This document shows positions 35,296-42,953 of a stretch of DNA of 64,000 nt, one piece after another. Location of the stretch: contig NZ_KQ236743.1 in NCBI RefSeq assembly GCF_001185345.1, positions 136,372 to 200,371 on the forward strand, read 5' to 3'. The translations under genes were made by a program, and so were the position numbers. Source of the stretch: Dorea sp. D27 (GTDB taxonomy: Bacteria; Bacillota; Clostridia; Lachnospirales; Lachnospiraceae). Each line of letters opens with the position of its first letter. The first letter of the stretch is position 1. The notes under the pieces are model-generated. The model was not told where the DNA came from, ran no database searches, and saw nothing but the letters and a program-made list of their open reading frames with translations.

Positions 35296-35649
35296 TTATA
35301 CCGGCAGCTCTCCGCAGTATTTTCTGTAATCTTCTGCAAAATGCTGTATCTGGCTGTCGAGGCATTTCCAGGCGTCCGGAGACAGCCCATCCACAAGGTC
35401 AGTCATACCGGCCTTGATCAGCGCCGGATTGTAGGGAACGTCCAGTGCAAAATCGCTGTATGCGCGAAGCTTGTGGAAGTACATCCCTGCCTCTGCCTCT
35501 TCGTGTTCCGACCGGCACATTTCATACATGGCCACACAGTCGGTCACCTCTGTATCCGTACATTCTTTACAGATCCACTTTCCGAGATAATAGTATGTTC
35601 CGCCGATGCGGTATACAAATCCCGGATACTTTAACAATCGTTCCAACAT
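35296..35649 (-). CDS. Hypothetical cytosolic protein with cysteine-rich centre
   Basis: I do not recognise this 117-residue soluble protein. It has MLERLLKYPGFVYRIGGTYYYLGKWICKECTDTEVTDC at the N-terminus, further cysteines in MYEMCRSE and a C-terminal Cys-containing QHFAEDYRKYCGEL. The Cys spacing might bind metal. I choose ATG 35649 because AGGAGG is about ten bases upstream; the in-frame ATG at 35658 would be too close to it. It is monocistronic, convergent with the TDT gene. Confidence 0.7.
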   Translation of the reverse strand: MLERLLKYPGFVYRIGGTYYYLGKWICKECTDTEVTDCVAMYEMCRSEHEEAEAGMYFHKLRAYSDFALDVPYNPALIKAGMTDLVDGLSPDAWKCLDSQIQHFAEDYRKYCGELPV

Positions 35650-35732
35650 GATACACATACCTCCTCATCTATTATTACAATAGCAGAGATAAGCCTGCTT
35701 TGCAAGGACGCATGCAGCCGTCACGCAACGGG

Positions 35733-36551
35733 TCATTCCGCTTTCGGCAGCTTGTCAAGGGACTGGAACGTATAGCCCATCTCTTCCCATTTGGTGAGGA
35801 GCTCGTCGAGGATTTCCGCGTTTGTGGAAGAGGTGCTGTGGAGGAGGACGATAGCTCCGGGATGGATCCGGTTCAGCAGCTTGTCATAGGCTTCCTCTTT
35901 GGTCGGCTGGTCATCCTGGTACCAGTCCACGTAAGCGAGGCTCCAGAAAAAGGTCTTATACCCCATATCTTTCGCCATCTGTAGATTGCCTTCGCTGTAT
36001 TTTCCTTGAGGAGGCCGGTAATACTTCGTCATCTCTTCCCCTGTAATATCCTTATAGATGGTTTCTACTTTACCCAGTTCTTCTGAAAATGCTTCTTTTG
36101 TGGAGATTTTAGACATGTCAGGGTGGGTATATGTATGGTTGCCGACGATGTGGCCTTCGTCATTCATCCGTTTGATCAGCTCGGGATTTTCAGTTATAAA
36201 GTTGCCTACGACAAAAAAAGCGGCCGGTACTTTATGCTTTTTCAACGCGTCCAGAATCGGCGCCGTGTTTCCGTTTTCATAACCGCAGTCAAAAGTCAGG
36301 TAGATTACTTTGTCCTCCGTACTGCTTTTGTAAAACGCATCAAATTGTTTCAGCTCATCGGCTGTAGCGTTGGCAGCAGGCGGCTGTCCGTCCTCCTGGA
36401 AGCTCAGGCCCCAGTTCCCGTCTGCCGCAGTCTGCACCGCTTCCCCGGTAAAGTGCTCCACAGCCTTTGCCCCCATGGTGCCGATAAAAAAGGCGGCGGC
36501 AAAGAGAAGGAGTATCTTTCCCCACTTCTTGTATAATGAGAGATGTTTCAT
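35733..36551 (-). CDS. pdaA: PdaA-type polysaccharide deacetylase (spore cortex delta-lactam synthesis)
   Basis: This 272-residue exported enzyme has an N-terminal membrane anchor (about 12-30) and a NodB domain. TFDCGYENG (metal Asp in the PdaA-specific form) and GNHTYTHPDM (metal-binding His pair) are visible. YYRPPQGKYSE and the terminal HPGAIVLLHSTSSTNAEIL complete the active site. PdaA removes the N-acetyl group from muramic acid, allowing muramic delta-lactam formation in spore cortex. Length and motifs fit PdaA better than chitin deacetylases. It is divergent from the SOD-like gene. Confidence 0.88.
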   Translation of the reverse strand: MKHLSLYKKWGKILLLFAAAFFIGTMGAKAVEHFTGEAVQTAADGNWGLSFQEDGQPPAANATADELKQFDAFYKSSTEDKVIYLTFDCGYENGNTAPILDALKKHKVPAAFFVVGNFITENPELIKRMNDEGHIVGNHTYTHPDMSKISTKEAFSEELGKVETIYKDITGEEMTKYYRPPQGKYSEGNLQMAKDMGYKTFFWSLAYVDWYQDDQPTKEEAYDKLLNRIHPGAIVLLHSTSSTNAEILDELLTKWEEMGYTFQSLDKLPKAE

Positions 36552-36672
36552 AATGGCTCCGTATCGTACGATGATTTGTGTAATTATATTTCTAAACCAG
36601 AAACATTATGCCGGTTTCCGCATATCATATTGGAGCAGGTTCAATATTTCACAGGAGTGGAGGGTCAAGATA

Positions 36673-37146
36673 TTGGAAGAATTCAAAAGGGAGATGCCGA
36701 TGGCACATGCAAAGCTTATGGGCGCGCCGGGATACGGTGATATCAGGGGGAACGTCTATTTTTACAGTACATATGGAGGCACGGTAGTCGTGGCGGAAGT
36801 ATACGGAATAACAGGGAAGACAGAAAAGGATGCCGGAGGTTTTCTCGGGTTTCATATCCATGAAGGCGGCTCCTGCACAGGAAACGCAGAAGATCCTTTT
36901 GCAGATGCAGAGGCGCATTATAATCCGGAGAACCAGGAGCACCCAGGACATGCGGGAGATCTGCCGAGCCTGCTTGTAAAGGATGGGATTGCCTGGATGG
37001 CCGTATATAGCGGACGGTTTTATCCGGAAGAGGTGATTGGCAGAACGGTAGTCGTTCACGATATGCCGGATGATTACAGGACACAGCCATCCGGCGGATC
37101 CGGGGCGAAGATTGCGTGTGGAGAGATAGTTGTCTGGGAAGGATAG
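36673..37146 (+). CDS. Cu/Zn superoxide dismutase-family protein
   Basis: This 157-residue protein has all the metal ligands of Cu/Zn SOD. FHIHEGGSC gives the HxH copper pair, AHYNP the bridging His, EHPGHAGD the zinc ligands including Asp, and VVVHD the last copper His. The two disulfide cysteines (GGSC, KIACGE) are also present. There is no signal peptide, although bacterial members are usually exported. I start at TTG 36673 because GGAGGG lies eight bases upstream; ATG 36694 is the alternative. It is unusual in a strict anaerobe. It ends 49 bp before cbiG. Confidence 0.82.
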   Translation: MEEFKREMPMAHAKLMGAPGYGDIRGNVYFYSTYGGTVVVAEVYGITGKTEKDAGGFLGFHIHEGGSCTGNAEDPFADAEAHYNPENQEHPGHAGDLPSLLVKDGIAWMAVYSGRFYPEEVIGRTVVVHDMPDDYRTQPSGGSGAKIACGEIVVWEG

Positions 37147-37160
37147 CTGCGGAGGCACAC

Positions 37161-37189
37161 TTGACTTTCGCACGGTTTTTACTTACAAT
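37161..37189 (+). promoter_or_regulatory. Promoter placed to give a leaderless cbiG mRNA
   Basis: TTGACT (37161-37166), 17 bp and TACAAT (37184-37189). The expected transcription start is at about 37196, which is the A of the cbiG ATG. No Shine-Dalgarno sequence lies ahead of that ATG. Confidence 0.5.
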
Positions 37190-37195
37190 ACAGCC

Positions 37196-38272
37196 ATGAA
37201 AGAAGAAAAAAATCTTACGATAATCAGTTTTACAGATACAGGCAGCCGGCTTGGCGCTGCACTCTGCAGGCAGCCTGTCCTAACGCAGACAGCCTGCAGA
37301 GGCTATGCTCCGGAAAAGTACGCGGCCCGGTACAGCCTGCGCCCTCTGCCTGAGGATATGAAAGCATGGATAGGGACGCTCTGGGGGAAGGATGCGTTCT
37401 TGTTCATAGGTGCAGCCGGAATCGCTGTACGTCTCATCGCACCGTGGGTGCATGATAAGTATACAGACTCCCCGGTCATCGTGATGGACGAGAAAGGGCA
37501 GTACATTATCCCCCTCCTGTCGGGCCATGTGGGAGGGGCGGTAGAACTTGCCCGCGTGCTCGCCGGGGTCACAGGGGGAGTCCCTGTCATAACGACGGCA
37601 ACAGATGTGCAGGAAACATTTGCCGTGGATATGTTTGCACTTAAGAACGGGCTCAAGATAGGGAGCAGGGAACTCGCAAAACAAATATCCGCGGCAGTGC
37701 TGGATCAGAAGAAAATCGGTCTGTACAGCGAGTCTCCCATTGACGGCTCCTGGCCGGAGGAACTGGAGCCGTGTACGTCGTTGGAAGAACTGCAGAGGTA
37801 TCCTTATGGAATTGCCATTACAGAGGAAGGAGCTGCTGCCGGCCAGGGGACTGAAAAGACAGTGCTGCGGCTGAAGCACAGAGCTTGTATCGTGGCAGGC
37901 ATAGGCTGCCGCAAAGGCACGCAGATGGGCCAGCTCGCTGCCGGACTTGGCGAAGTGCTGCAGGCACATAGAATAGAAGCAGGCCAGATAACGGCATTTG
38001 CCAGCATAGAGCTCAAGAAAGGCGAACCGGGGCTACGGGCGCTGGCAGAGGAATACGAAGTGCCGTTCCATACATTTACCGCACAGGAGCTGAGTACGGT
38101 AGCGGCGGTCAGCTCCCACTCCGAATTTGTAGAACGGGTAACCGGGGTGGATAATGTATGTGAGCGGGCAGCGCTCCGGCTCTGTCCGGACGGGGAGCTG
38201 ATTCAGCCGAAGATATGTGCACAGGGGGCTACATTTGCGCTTGTCAGGGACAGATGCAGGCTGTGCTTTTAG
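37196..38272 (+). CDS. cbiG: Cobalt-precorrin-5A hydrolase
   Basis: CbiG opens the delta-lactone of cobalt-precorrin-5A, releasing acetaldehyde in the anaerobic cobalamin pathway. At 358 residues it has the three expected parts: N-terminal domain with FIGAAGIAVRLIAPWV.. and PLLSGHVGGAVELAR, a central linker, and the C-terminal domain ACIVAGIGCRKGTQMGQL (CobE-like). ATG 37196 is the first plausible start in a conserved position, but it has no ribosome site. An in-frame TTG at 37130 lies within the preceding SOD-like gene. It begins the B12 locus. Confidence 0.9.
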   Translation: MKEEKNLTIISFTDTGSRLGAALCRQPVLTQTACRGYAPEKYAARYSLRPLPEDMKAWIGTLWGKDAFLFIGAAGIAVRLIAPWVHDKYTDSPVIVMDEKGQYIIPLLSGHVGGAVELARVLAGVTGGVPVITTATDVQETFAVDMFALKNGLKIGSRELAKQISAAVLDQKKIGLYSESPIDGSWPEELEPCTSLEELQRYPYGIAITEEGAAAGQGTEKTVLRLKHRACIVAGIGCRKGTQMGQLAAGLGEVLQAHRIEAGQITAFASIELKKGEPGLRALAEEYEVPFHTFTAQELSTVAAVSSHSEFVERVTGVDNVCERAALRLCPDGELIQPKICAQGATFALVRDRCRLCF

Positions 38273-38336
38273 CGATGGTACGGAGGCGGGCCTCCATGCT
38301 TGACGTGCAGAAAAGGCTGGGAAGAGGAGAAAGAAG

Positions 38337-39107
38337 ATGAGCGGAAAGATACTGCTGTTTGCGGGGACGACCGAAGGAAGGGAACTGGCTGAATTTCTAA
38401 GAGGACAAGGAATCAGCGCTTATGTGAGCACTGCCACGGAATATGGCAGGGAATGCGTAGGTGAGGGGGGGAGCATCACGGTCTGCGCGGGGAGGATGGA
38501 CGAAGGAGATATCCGTACGTTTATAGAGACACATGCCATAGCACTGGCAGTCGACGCGACCCATCCATTTGCAACAGTGGCTACGGAGAATATCAGGCGC
38601 GCCTGTGAAGCTTGTGGAACAGGATATATCCGGTGTCTGCGTGAACGGCAGCAGATAGAGGCGGCCGATGGGATGGTGTGGGTCGATTCCGTGGAAGATG
38701 CTGTAGATTACCTGAAGAGGAAGGATGGCAATATCTTCATATCTACCGGAAGCAAAGAACTTAGGCACTATACAGAGATACCGGGATATGAAGACAGGTG
38801 CTATGCCCGCGTCCTGTCTACAAAAGAGGCGGTAGAAGAGAGTATCGGACTCGGCTTCAGGGGCAGGCATCTTATCGCCATGCAGGGCCCTTTTTCGCGA
38901 GAGCTGAATGTGGGCATGCTCCAGTATGCACAGGCTGGCTACTTTGTGACAAAAGAGTCGGGGAAGGCCGGCGGATTCGAGGAAAAGGCGGATGCCGCAA
39001 AGGAGACCGGAGCCGTACTCGTCGTAATCGGAAGGCCTCCTGAAAGCGGTCTGAACCTGGAAGAGACAAAAGCATATCTGATTGCTTATTCTGCTAAATT
39101 ATGTTAA
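38337..39107 (+). CDS. cbiJ: Cobalt-precorrin-6A reductase
   Basis: This 256-residue NAD(P)H-dependent enzyme reduces the macrocycle of cobalt-precorrin-6A. FAGTTEGRELAEFL at the N-terminus, DATHPFATVATENI, IFISTGSKELRHY, ARVLS and MQGPFSRELNVGMLQ are CobK/CbiJ landmarks. AGGAGAAAG precedes the ATG. It lies 64 bp after cbiG; both genes are upstream of the riboswitch and so outside its direct control. Confidence 0.92.
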   Translation: MSGKILLFAGTTEGRELAEFLRGQGISAYVSTATEYGRECVGEGGSITVCAGRMDEGDIRTFIETHAIALAVDATHPFATVATENIRRACEACGTGYIRCLRERQQIEAADGMVWVDSVEDAVDYLKRKDGNIFISTGSKELRHYTEIPGYEDRCYARVLSTKEAVEESIGLGFRGRHLIAMQGPFSRELNVGMLQYAQAGYFVTKESGKAGGFEEKADAAKETGAVLVVIGRPPESGLNLEETKAYLIAYSAKLC

Positions 39108-39144
39108 ACTTCATAGTGAATTAATTCAAATCCAGCAGACAATT

Positions 39145-39306
39145 TAAGAGAAGGCCGTTTGAAAAAAGACGGCAGGGGAAGCCAGGTGAGAATCCTGCAC
39201 AATACCCGTTGCTGTATTGGAGGAGTGGTATTCCATGAGGTCACTGTAAGGATACTTATGGGAAGGCGGAATACCGTGATGATGCCTAAGTCAGAACACC
39301 CGCTTT
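39145..39306 (+). promoter_or_regulatory. Cobalamin riboswitch
   Basis: The leader of cbiM contains the conserved segments in order: AAGCCAGGTGAGAATCCTGCAC (here split at 39179-39200), the B12-box-like GTCACTGTAA (39239-39248), GGGAAGGCGGAATACC, and the terminal CCTAAGTCAGAACACCCGC. These match the cobalamin aptamer consensus. About 110 nt follow before the cbiM start, with no obvious T-rich terminator, so control may act at translation initiation. The likely target is cbiMNQO and the genes after it. Confidence 0.92.
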
Positions 39307-39417
39307 TAGATGGATTTGGATGGTTACGGGGATATAGCCAGATGTTTGCTGCGAATCTCTTTTGACTTTGTGGTAAACCTGGAATATTTTCAGAACATCA
39401 CAAAAGGAGAGAGAAAC

Positions 39418-40167
39418 ATGTCAAAAAAAGAAAAGATCTTACTCAAGGCATCGATAGTCTTTGCGCTATTGCTTGCCGTCACACCGGCTGTGAACGCGAT
39501 GCACATCATGGAGGGATATCTTCCCGCATCCTACTGTGTCGCATGGGGAGCTGTCAGCATTCCATTTCTGGCTGCCGGATTCATTACTTTGAAAAAAAGA
39601 CTGGAAGAGAACAGGAAATCTATCACACTGATAGCGATGGCCGGTGCGTTTATCTTCGTGATATCGTCCTTTAAGATACCGTCTGTGACGGGGAGCTGTT
39701 CGCATATGACCGGAACCGGACTGGGAGCCATATTGTTCGGTCCTTCGGCAGTCAGCATACTCGGCATCATCGTGCTGCTGTTCCAGGCGGTGCTTCTTGC
39801 CCACGGAGGCCTGACGACGCTCGGGGCCAATACATTTTCTATGGCAGTTGCCGGCCCCCTGCTTTCTTTTGGTGTCTATAAGCTCTGTTCCAGGCTTAAA
39901 GTCAACAGGAAAGTATCCGTATTTCTGGCGGCATGTCTTGGGGATATCTTTACATATTGCGTGACGAGCATGCAGCTTGCATTGGCTTATCCTTCTGAAT
40001 CCGGCGGGGTGGCGGCTTCCGCGGTGAAATTTCTCGGAGTGTTCGCGCCGACGCAGCTTCCCCTTGCCATCATAGAGGGGATTCTGACGGTCGTGATAGT
40101 GATCGGACTGGAATCCTATGCAAGGCCGGAACTGAAAGCGATTGGTTTTTTGAAGGAGGCAAAGTAG
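39418..40167 (+). CDS. cbiM: Cobalt ECF transporter S component CbiM
   Basis: CbiM is the metal-specific membrane component of the energy-coupling-factor cobalt importer. It has 249 residues, with a signal peptide ending in AVNA followed by MHIMEGYLP. After cleavage the Met-His N-terminus provides the metal-binding site. About seven membrane segments follow; SCSHMTGTGLGAILFGP and AHGGLTTLGANTFSMAVAGP are conserved. AAGGAGAG lies ten bases ahead. It is directly downstream of the riboswitch. Confidence 0.95.
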   Translation: MSKKEKILLKASIVFALLLAVTPAVNAMHIMEGYLPASYCVAWGAVSIPFLAAGFITLKKRLEENRKSITLIAMAGAFIFVISSFKIPSVTGSCSHMTGTGLGAILFGPSAVSILGIIVLLFQAVLLAHGGLTTLGANTFSMAVAGPLLSFGVYKLCSRLKVNRKVSVFLAACLGDIFTYCVTSMQLALAYPSESGGVAASAVKFLGVFAPTQLPLAIIEGILTVVIVIGLESYARPELKAIGFLKEAK

Positions 40168-40168
40168 G

Positions 40169-40492
40169 ATGACGAAGAATACGAAGACAGTAATAATCTT
40201 ATTGGCTGTTGCATTGTGCATAGCGGTTATCCCGTTGTTCGCGCAGAGAGGAGCCGAGTTCGGCGGGTCTGACGACGCGGGAAGCGTGATGGTGGAAGAG
40301 ATTCATGGTGAATATACGCCTTGGTTCACTCCGGTACTCGAGACGCTCCTCGGCGGGGAGCTGCCGGGAGAGGTAGAAAGCCTGATCTTCTGCGTCCAGA
40401 CAGGGATTGGCGTCGGAATCATAGCCTTTGTCATGGGACGCTTCGTAGAAAGAAGGAAATGGATGAAGCACGACGAGGCGGAGAAGGATTAG
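40169..40492 (+). CDS. cbiN: Cobalt transporter accessory subunit CbiN
   Basis: This 107-residue protein has two membrane segments and an extracytoplasmic loop (AEFGGSDDAGSVMVEEIHGEYTPWFTPVLE) typical of CbiN, which helps CbiM load Co2+. It begins one base after the cbiM stop with GGAGG upstream, so it is translationally coupled. Confidence 0.93.
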   Translation: MTKNTKTVIILLAVALCIAVIPLFAQRGAEFGGSDDAGSVMVEEIHGEYTPWFTPVLETLLGGELPGEVESLIFCVQTGIGVGIIAFVMGRFVERRKWMKHDEAEKD

Positions 40493-40511
40493 ATAGGAAG
40501 GAAGCGTGTAG

Positions 40512-41285
40512 ATGATTGTTGTAGATAAGCTTTGCTATCGGTCAAAGCTCAGATATGTCAACGCCGGCGAAAAGTTTACATTTTCCATGCTGACACTATT
40601 GTTCTGCATTGTCTGCCGTTCATGTATGCTTTCCCTGGCCGTGCTTCTGGTCAACAGCACCGTGACCGTAGGAAAAGGAGGCATCCCGCTGCGCACGTAT
40701 ATAAGACTTATGGCAGTGCCGTTTGCGTTTCTTGTTATGAGCACGCTTGCCATCATCGTGAATATCTCCAAAGTCCCACTGGATGCCTATGCACTACCGG
40801 TGGGAGCCTTTTTTATCACAGGCAGCAAAGCATCAGTCTTGTTTGGGGTGCGGCTTATCTTTACGGCGATGGCAGCGGTATCCTGCCTATATTTTCTGTC
40901 ACTTAACACGACGATGACAGATATTATGTGGGTACTGGACAGGCTTCACTGCCCGAAGATCATCTTAGAGCTGATGCTGCTGGTCTACCGGTATATTTTC
41001 GTGCTGATGGAGGCAGCATCGGTCATGCTTGTGTCACAGAAGGCAAGGCTTGGAAATAAGGATTTTAAGACAGCGTTAAGATCCTTTGGGAGCATGGGGG
41101 CCGGACTTTTAATGATAGCATTCAAGCGTTCTGGTTATTTATATGATGCCATGGAGTCTAGGTGCTATGATGGCAGGATACGTGTGCTGGAGGAACAGCA
41201 ACCGGCCAAGCCTTCAGAGATTACGCTCATTCTCTTATATGAGCTCGTATTGTTAGCATATACAGTATGGAGGAGAGTGGCATGA
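40512..41285 (+). CDS. cbiQ: ECF transporter T component CbiQ
   Basis: This 257-residue transmembrane coupling protein links CbiM/N to the ATPase CbiO. It has several membrane segments and, in the cytoplasmic loop, the coupling helices (KARLGNKDFKTALRSFGSM and SRCYDGRIRVLE, the ARG-type motifs). A GGAAGGAAG site lies upstream. Its stop overlaps the cbiO start (ATGA). Confidence 0.93.
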   Translation: MIVVDKLCYRSKLRYVNAGEKFTFSMLTLLFCIVCRSCMLSLAVLLVNSTVTVGKGGIPLRTYIRLMAVPFAFLVMSTLAIIVNISKVPLDAYALPVGAFFITGSKASVLFGVRLIFTAMAAVSCLYFLSLNTTMTDIMWVLDRLHCPKIILELMLLVYRYIFVLMEAASVMLVSQKARLGNKDFKTALRSFGSMGAGLLMIAFKRSGYLYDAMESRCYDGRIRVLEEQQPAKPSEITLILLYELVLLAYTVWRRVA

Positions 41286-42144
41286 TTGCAGAACCAGAAC
41301 AGGTACTGGAAGATATTATAATAGAAGCGAGAGATGTCCATTATTCTTATGAGGAAGGCGGACAGCAGTCACTGAACGGTGTCAGCCTGAAGATCGGAAG
41401 AGGGAAAAAGGTTGCCTTTATGGGAGCCAACGGTTCGGGTAAATCTACGTTTTTATGTGCTGCAACGGCATATACAGGCCGGACAGCGGAACGGTGCTCA
41501 TTGCCGGAGAACCAATTGACTATTCCAGAAAGGGGCTGATGGCTGTCCGGCGCAGAATCGGCATTGTATTCCAGGATCCGGATAACCAGCTGCTATCGGC
41601 AAGCGTCTATCAGGAGATCTCTTTTGGACCGATGAATCTCGGGATACCCGAGGATGAGATAAGGAGAGAGATAGAACGGGTGATGGACCATCTGGAGATA
41701 ACACCGTTCCGGGAACGCCCGGCACACATTCTGAGCGGAGGACAGAAGAAGCAGGTTACGATTGCAGATGTCCTTGTCATGCATCCGGATGTCATCATCC
41801 TGGATGAGCCGGCCTCCGCCCTTGATGCGAAACATACGAAGATAGTGAATCAGATAGTGGATAAGCTTGCCGAAGAGGGCATTACGGTCTTGATGGCGAC
41901 ACATGATATCAATTACGCTCTGGAGTGGGCGGATGAGATTGTGCTCATGCATGAGGGAAAGGTGCTGCTTCAGGCGGATCCATTGACCGTGTGCGGGAGC
42001 CGCGAGGCGCTGGCTATGACGAACCAGGAGGAGCCTGCGGTGCTGAAGCTTTTCAGGAGTCTGGTAGAAAAAGGCATTCTGGAGGAAGGTCTCAGGCCGC
42101 CTGTGAGCTTTGGTCAGCTGGAACAATATATCGGAGGGCAGATG
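41282..42144 (+). pseudogene. cbiO: Cobalt transporter ATPase CbiO with one-base frame change
   Basis: The gene starts at ATG 41282 (GGAGG upstream, overlapping the cbiQ stop) and encodes the Walker A GANGSGKST. The frame then breaks at a T5 run (41450-41454): the first frame stops at 41539. The rest of CbiO continues in the -1 frame from 41455, with GIVFQDPDNQLLSASVYQEI (Q-loop), LSGGQKKQVTIA (signature), VIILDEPASALD (Walker B) and the switch His. One additional T would give a normal protein of about 287 residues. A sequencing error, a real mutation or recoding are all possible. The continuing frame has no stop before cbiK. Confidence 0.8.
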
Positions 42145-42924
42145 ATGGAAGGAAAGAAGAAAAAGGCAATACTCGTTGTGAGCTTCGGAACAAGCCATAT
42201 GGATGCATTGGAAAAAAGCATAGAGCGGATTGAACTGCACATAGAAGAGGCATTTCCTGAATGCAGGATTTACCGTGCGTTCACAAGTGGAATGGTTTTA
42301 AGGAAGCTGAGCCGGACGAAAGGGCTGCAATTTCATAGCGTAAAAGAAGCCATGGAGCAGATGGCCACGGACGGGATGGAACAAATTATCGTCCAGCCGA
42401 CACATATCATAAATGGCATTGAAAATGACAAGATGATGAATGACCTGATAGAATACACGGACCGGTTTAAGAAGATCAGAGTCGGGAAACCGCTGCTGAC
42501 GAGCGTGGACGATTATAAAAAGGCAATACACGCAGTGATGGCAGAGGTAAGGCTTGAGCCGGGCGAGGCCTTGGTGCTGATGGGACACGGAACAGCCCAT
42601 CATGCAAATGCGGCCTATCCGACGCTTGAATATACGTTCCACTCCCTTGGATACAGCCAGGTGCTTGTAGGCACGGTGGAAGGCTTTCCGGATTTGAGGA
42701 ACGTGATGGCGAAGCTGGAGATTGCAGGGGCGGAAAGGGTAACGCTTATGCCGTTCATGCTCGTGGCAGGAGACCATGCCAAACATGATATGGCAGGAGA
42801 AGAAGACTCGTGGAAAGCAGAGCTTGAAGCTGCAGGGTATGAGGTGAAGCCGCTTATAAAGGGCCTTGGAGAGATGAAAGGTATCCGCAATATCTTTGTA
42901 GAACATATCGAGATGGTGATGTAG
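42145..42924 (+). CDS. cbiK: Sirohydrochlorin cobaltochelatase
   Basis: CbiK inserts Co2+ into sirohydrochlorin or precorrin-2, the step that commits the pathway to the cobalt-early route. It has 259 residues when started at ATG 42145, which has GGAGGG six bases upstream. AILVVSFGTSHMDALEKSI, VQPTHIINGIENDKM and LMGHGTAHHANAAYPTLEYTF carry the metal-binding histidines. There is no signal peptide, so it is cytoplasmic. The same frame is open through the preceding cbiO, so an ATPase-chelatase fusion polypeptide could also be made. Confidence 0.92.
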   Translation: MEGKKKKAILVVSFGTSHMDALEKSIERIELHIEEAFPECRIYRAFTSGMVLRKLSRTKGLQFHSVKEAMEQMATDGMEQIIVQPTHIINGIENDKMMNDLIEYTDRFKKIRVGKPLLTSVDDYKKAIHAVMAEVRLEPGEALVLMGHGTAHHANAAYPTLEYTFHSLGYSQVLVGTVEGFPDLRNVMAKLEIAGAERVTLMPFMLVAGDHAKHDMAGEEDSWKAELEAAGYEVKPLIKGLGEMKGIRNIFVEHIEMVM

Positions 42925-42953
42925 CTGCCTGTTATGGAGAAAGGAGCATACAG

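Noticed and set aside
22244..35658. Insertion sequence or prophage in the accessory region
   Set aside because: No transposase, integrase, phage gene or terminal inverted repeats were found, despite the mixed gene content.
41447..41458. Programmed -1 frameshift in cbiO
   Set aside because: The site G TTT TTA is not a full slippery heptamer (the first tRNA would mispair) and T5 is short for polymerase slippage. I keep it as a frame change of unknown cause.
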